This document shows positions 63,001 to 64,000 of a stretch of DNA of 64,000 nucleotides, piece after piece (within the stretch, counting starts at the first letter, position 1; each line of letters begins with the position of its first letter). A program made the translations under genes and the position numbers. Below the pieces are notes generated by a model. That model saw only the letters and a list, made by a program, of their open reading frames with translations, had not been told where the DNA came from and ran no database searches. The stretch is from Karalla daura (taxonomy: Eukaryota; Chordata; Actinopteri; Chaetodontiformes; Leiognathidae), in assembly GCA_029224185.1 (NCBI GenBank), contig JANZKI010000029.1:1364001-1428000 (forward strand), given 5' to 3'.

Positions 63001-63910
63001 CTGAAATGCATTTTCCTACAGTTTCACGCTCGTAGTTCTGTGAAACGGCCGAAATTGGCGTGGTGAACACAATACAGGCAATTTGCTGTATAGCAGGGGC
63101 CAACTGCTGAATCTTGCAGCAAAAGCTTCTCAAATGCATTTTCTCAGTTTCGCGTTCGCAGTTCTACAAAAAGGCTCAACTTGGCTGTCGGAACCCACAT
63201 GACAGGCATTTTGCTGTGCAGTTGTGGCCAACATGATGCATGTGGTAGAAAGAGCTTCTGAAATGCATTTTCCTACAGTTTCACGCTCGTAGTTCTGTGA
63301 AACGGCCGAAATCGGCGTAGTGAACCCAATACAGGCAATTTGCTGTATAGCAGGGGCCAACTGCTGCATCTTGCAGCAAAAGCTTCTCAAATGCATTTTC
63401 TCAGTTTCGCGTTCGCAGTTCTACAAAAAGGCTCAACTTGGCTGTCGGAACCCACATGACAGGCATTTTGCTGCGCAGTTGTGGCCAACATGATGCATGT
63501 GGTAGAAAGAGCTTCTGAAATGCATTTTCCTACAGTTTCACGCTCGTAGTTCTGTGAAACGGCCGAAATTGGCGTGGTGAACACAATACAGGCAATTTGC
63601 TGTATAGCAGGGGCCAACTGCTGAATCTTGCAGCAAAAGCTTCTCAAATGCATTTTCTCAGTTTCGCGTTCGCAGTTCTACAAAAAGGCTCAACTTGGCT
63701 GTCGGAACCCACATGACAGGCATTTTGTTGTGCAGTCGTGGCCAACATGATGCATGTGGTAGAAAGAGCTTCTGAAATGCATTTTCCTACAGTTTCACGC
63801 TCGTAGTTCTGTGAAACGGCCGAAATCGGCGTGGTGAACACAATACAGGCAATTTGCTGTATAGCAGGGGCCAACTGCTGAATCTTGCAGCAAAAGCTTC
63901 TCAAATGCAT
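60046..63910. repeat. Recurrent three-dimer motif in the right part of the 257-bp array
   Basis: Three consecutive dimers recur at about 60046-60826, 61074-61854 and 63130-63910, in the order CTGCATCTTGC type, GCTGCGCAG type, GTTGTGCAG type. The GTTGTGCAGTCGTGG allele lies at about 60641, 62697 and 63725, spaced 2,056 and 1,028 bp (8 and 4 dimers). The motif resembles a short HOR that has been moved around, but boundaries are uncertain because there are few informative sites. Confidence 0.6.
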
Positions 63911-64000
63911 TTTCTCAGTTTCGCGTTCGCAGTTCTACAAAAAGGCTCAACTTGGCTGTCGGAACCCACATGACAGGCATTTTGCTGTGCAGTTGTGGCC

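Larger units (their letters stand above)
51825..63910 (-). other. Repeated 88-codon minus-strand frames in the 257-bp array; probably not genes
   Basis: Each dimer contains one 267-bp minus-strand frame (MHLRSFCCK... ending ...RKCI) that overlaps the next by 10 bp. Since 257 is not a multiple of three, successive frames are in different phases. The copies look conserved only because the repeats are. The variants seen include many residue changes (I/M, I/T, V/F, E/K). There is no promoter, signal peptide or recognisable domain. I read these as chance frames in a homogenised repeat. Confidence 0.8.
51880..64000. repeat. 257-bp satellite array (family D), ~47 head-to-tail dimers
   Basis: A 257-bp unit repeats exactly, with no length variants after the first, truncated copy. 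For example, the rare allele TGTGTAGCAGG lies at 56151, 57950, 59492 and 62062, all multiples of 257 apart. Landmarks are AGGCTCAACTTGGCTGTCGG, TTTTGCTGTGCAGTTGTGG, GCTTCTGAAATGCATTTTCC and GCTCGTAGTTCTGTGAAAC in the first half; CGGCCGAAATCGGCGTGGTG, GCAGGGGCCAACTGCTGAA, AAAAGCTTCTCAAATGC and TTCGCGTTCGCAGTTC in the second. One AAGCTT occurs per dimer. Copies differ at only a few positions, mostly CpG transitions, so this array is more homogeneous than the 129-bp array. It runs off the right end of the window mid-unit. Confidence 0.97.

Noticed and set aside
51825..63910. Family of 88-residue minus-strand genes every 257 bp
   Set aside because: The frames overlap by 10 bp in changing phases, vary freely at residue level, and track the satellite unit exactly. 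They are shadows of the repeat.
51880..64000. CENP-B box (TTCG....A..CGGG) in either family
   Set aside because: TTCG occurs in TTTCGCGTTCGCAG, but the required A and CGGG do not follow on either strand, and no match was seen in the 129-bp unit.
51880..64000. tRNA/SINE origin through a B-box-like GCGTTCGCAGTTC
   Set aside because: It departs from the GGTTCGANNCC consensus at the key A, there is no partner A box at a suitable distance, and no poly-A tail or target-site duplication is present.
1..64000. Telomeric, rDNA, 5S or simple-sequence repeat
   Set aside because: The units are 129 and 257 bp of complex sequence, with no short telomere-like motif and no recognisable rRNA segment.

Overview
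The whole 64-kb window is satellite DNA. I see no credible protein gene, RNA gene, transposon, CRISPR array or unique sequence. Two head-to-tail tandem arrays fill it. Both run off the window ends, so this is an internal slice of a larger satellite domain. A eukaryote is the only sensible source; I cannot name the species. Heavy CpG to TpG/CpA polymorphism between repeat copies points to a genome that methylates cytosine in CpG (inference). Location at a centromere, pericentromere, subtelomere or heterochromatic knob cannot be told from sequence alone.

Region 1, about 1 to 51,870, is a 129-bp monomer repeated about 400 times in one orientation. A few copies are 126, 125 or 98 bp, and one carries a 1-bp insertion. 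Monomer variants recur in ordered strings, so there is nested and changing higher-order repeat (HOR) structure. It comprises five copies of a roughly 9-monomer core (0.76-10.9 kb), a 4-monomer duplication (9.1-10.1 kb), a 6,063-bp block duplicated in tandem (12.3-24.5 kb), a 17-monomer duplication (22.4-26.8 kb), a 22/21/14-monomer HOR containing 3-monomer sub-arrays (27.2-34.5 kb), a 14/15-monomer pair (34.1-37.9 kb) and a 14-monomer near-triplication (42.0-47.2 kb). From about 48.7 kb to the array edge the monomers are degenerate.

Region 2, about 51,880 to 64,000, is a 257-bp repeat present about 47 times. Each unit is a diverged dimer (131 + 126 bp), and both halves are recognisably related to the 129-bp monomer. 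The switch between families at about 51,870-51,895 is in register. The first four dimers next to it are more diverged than the rest.

Because 129 is a multiple of three, one plus-strand frame stays open for very long runs (up to 26.9 kb), and 88-codon minus-strand frames repeat every 257 bp. I interpret both as by-products of repeat homogenisation. Substitutions are mostly amino-acid changing, and a nonsense allele has itself been spread through the array edge. The interest of the window lies in satellite evolution: a monomeric and a dimeric family of common descent, joined in phase, with readable amplification history.
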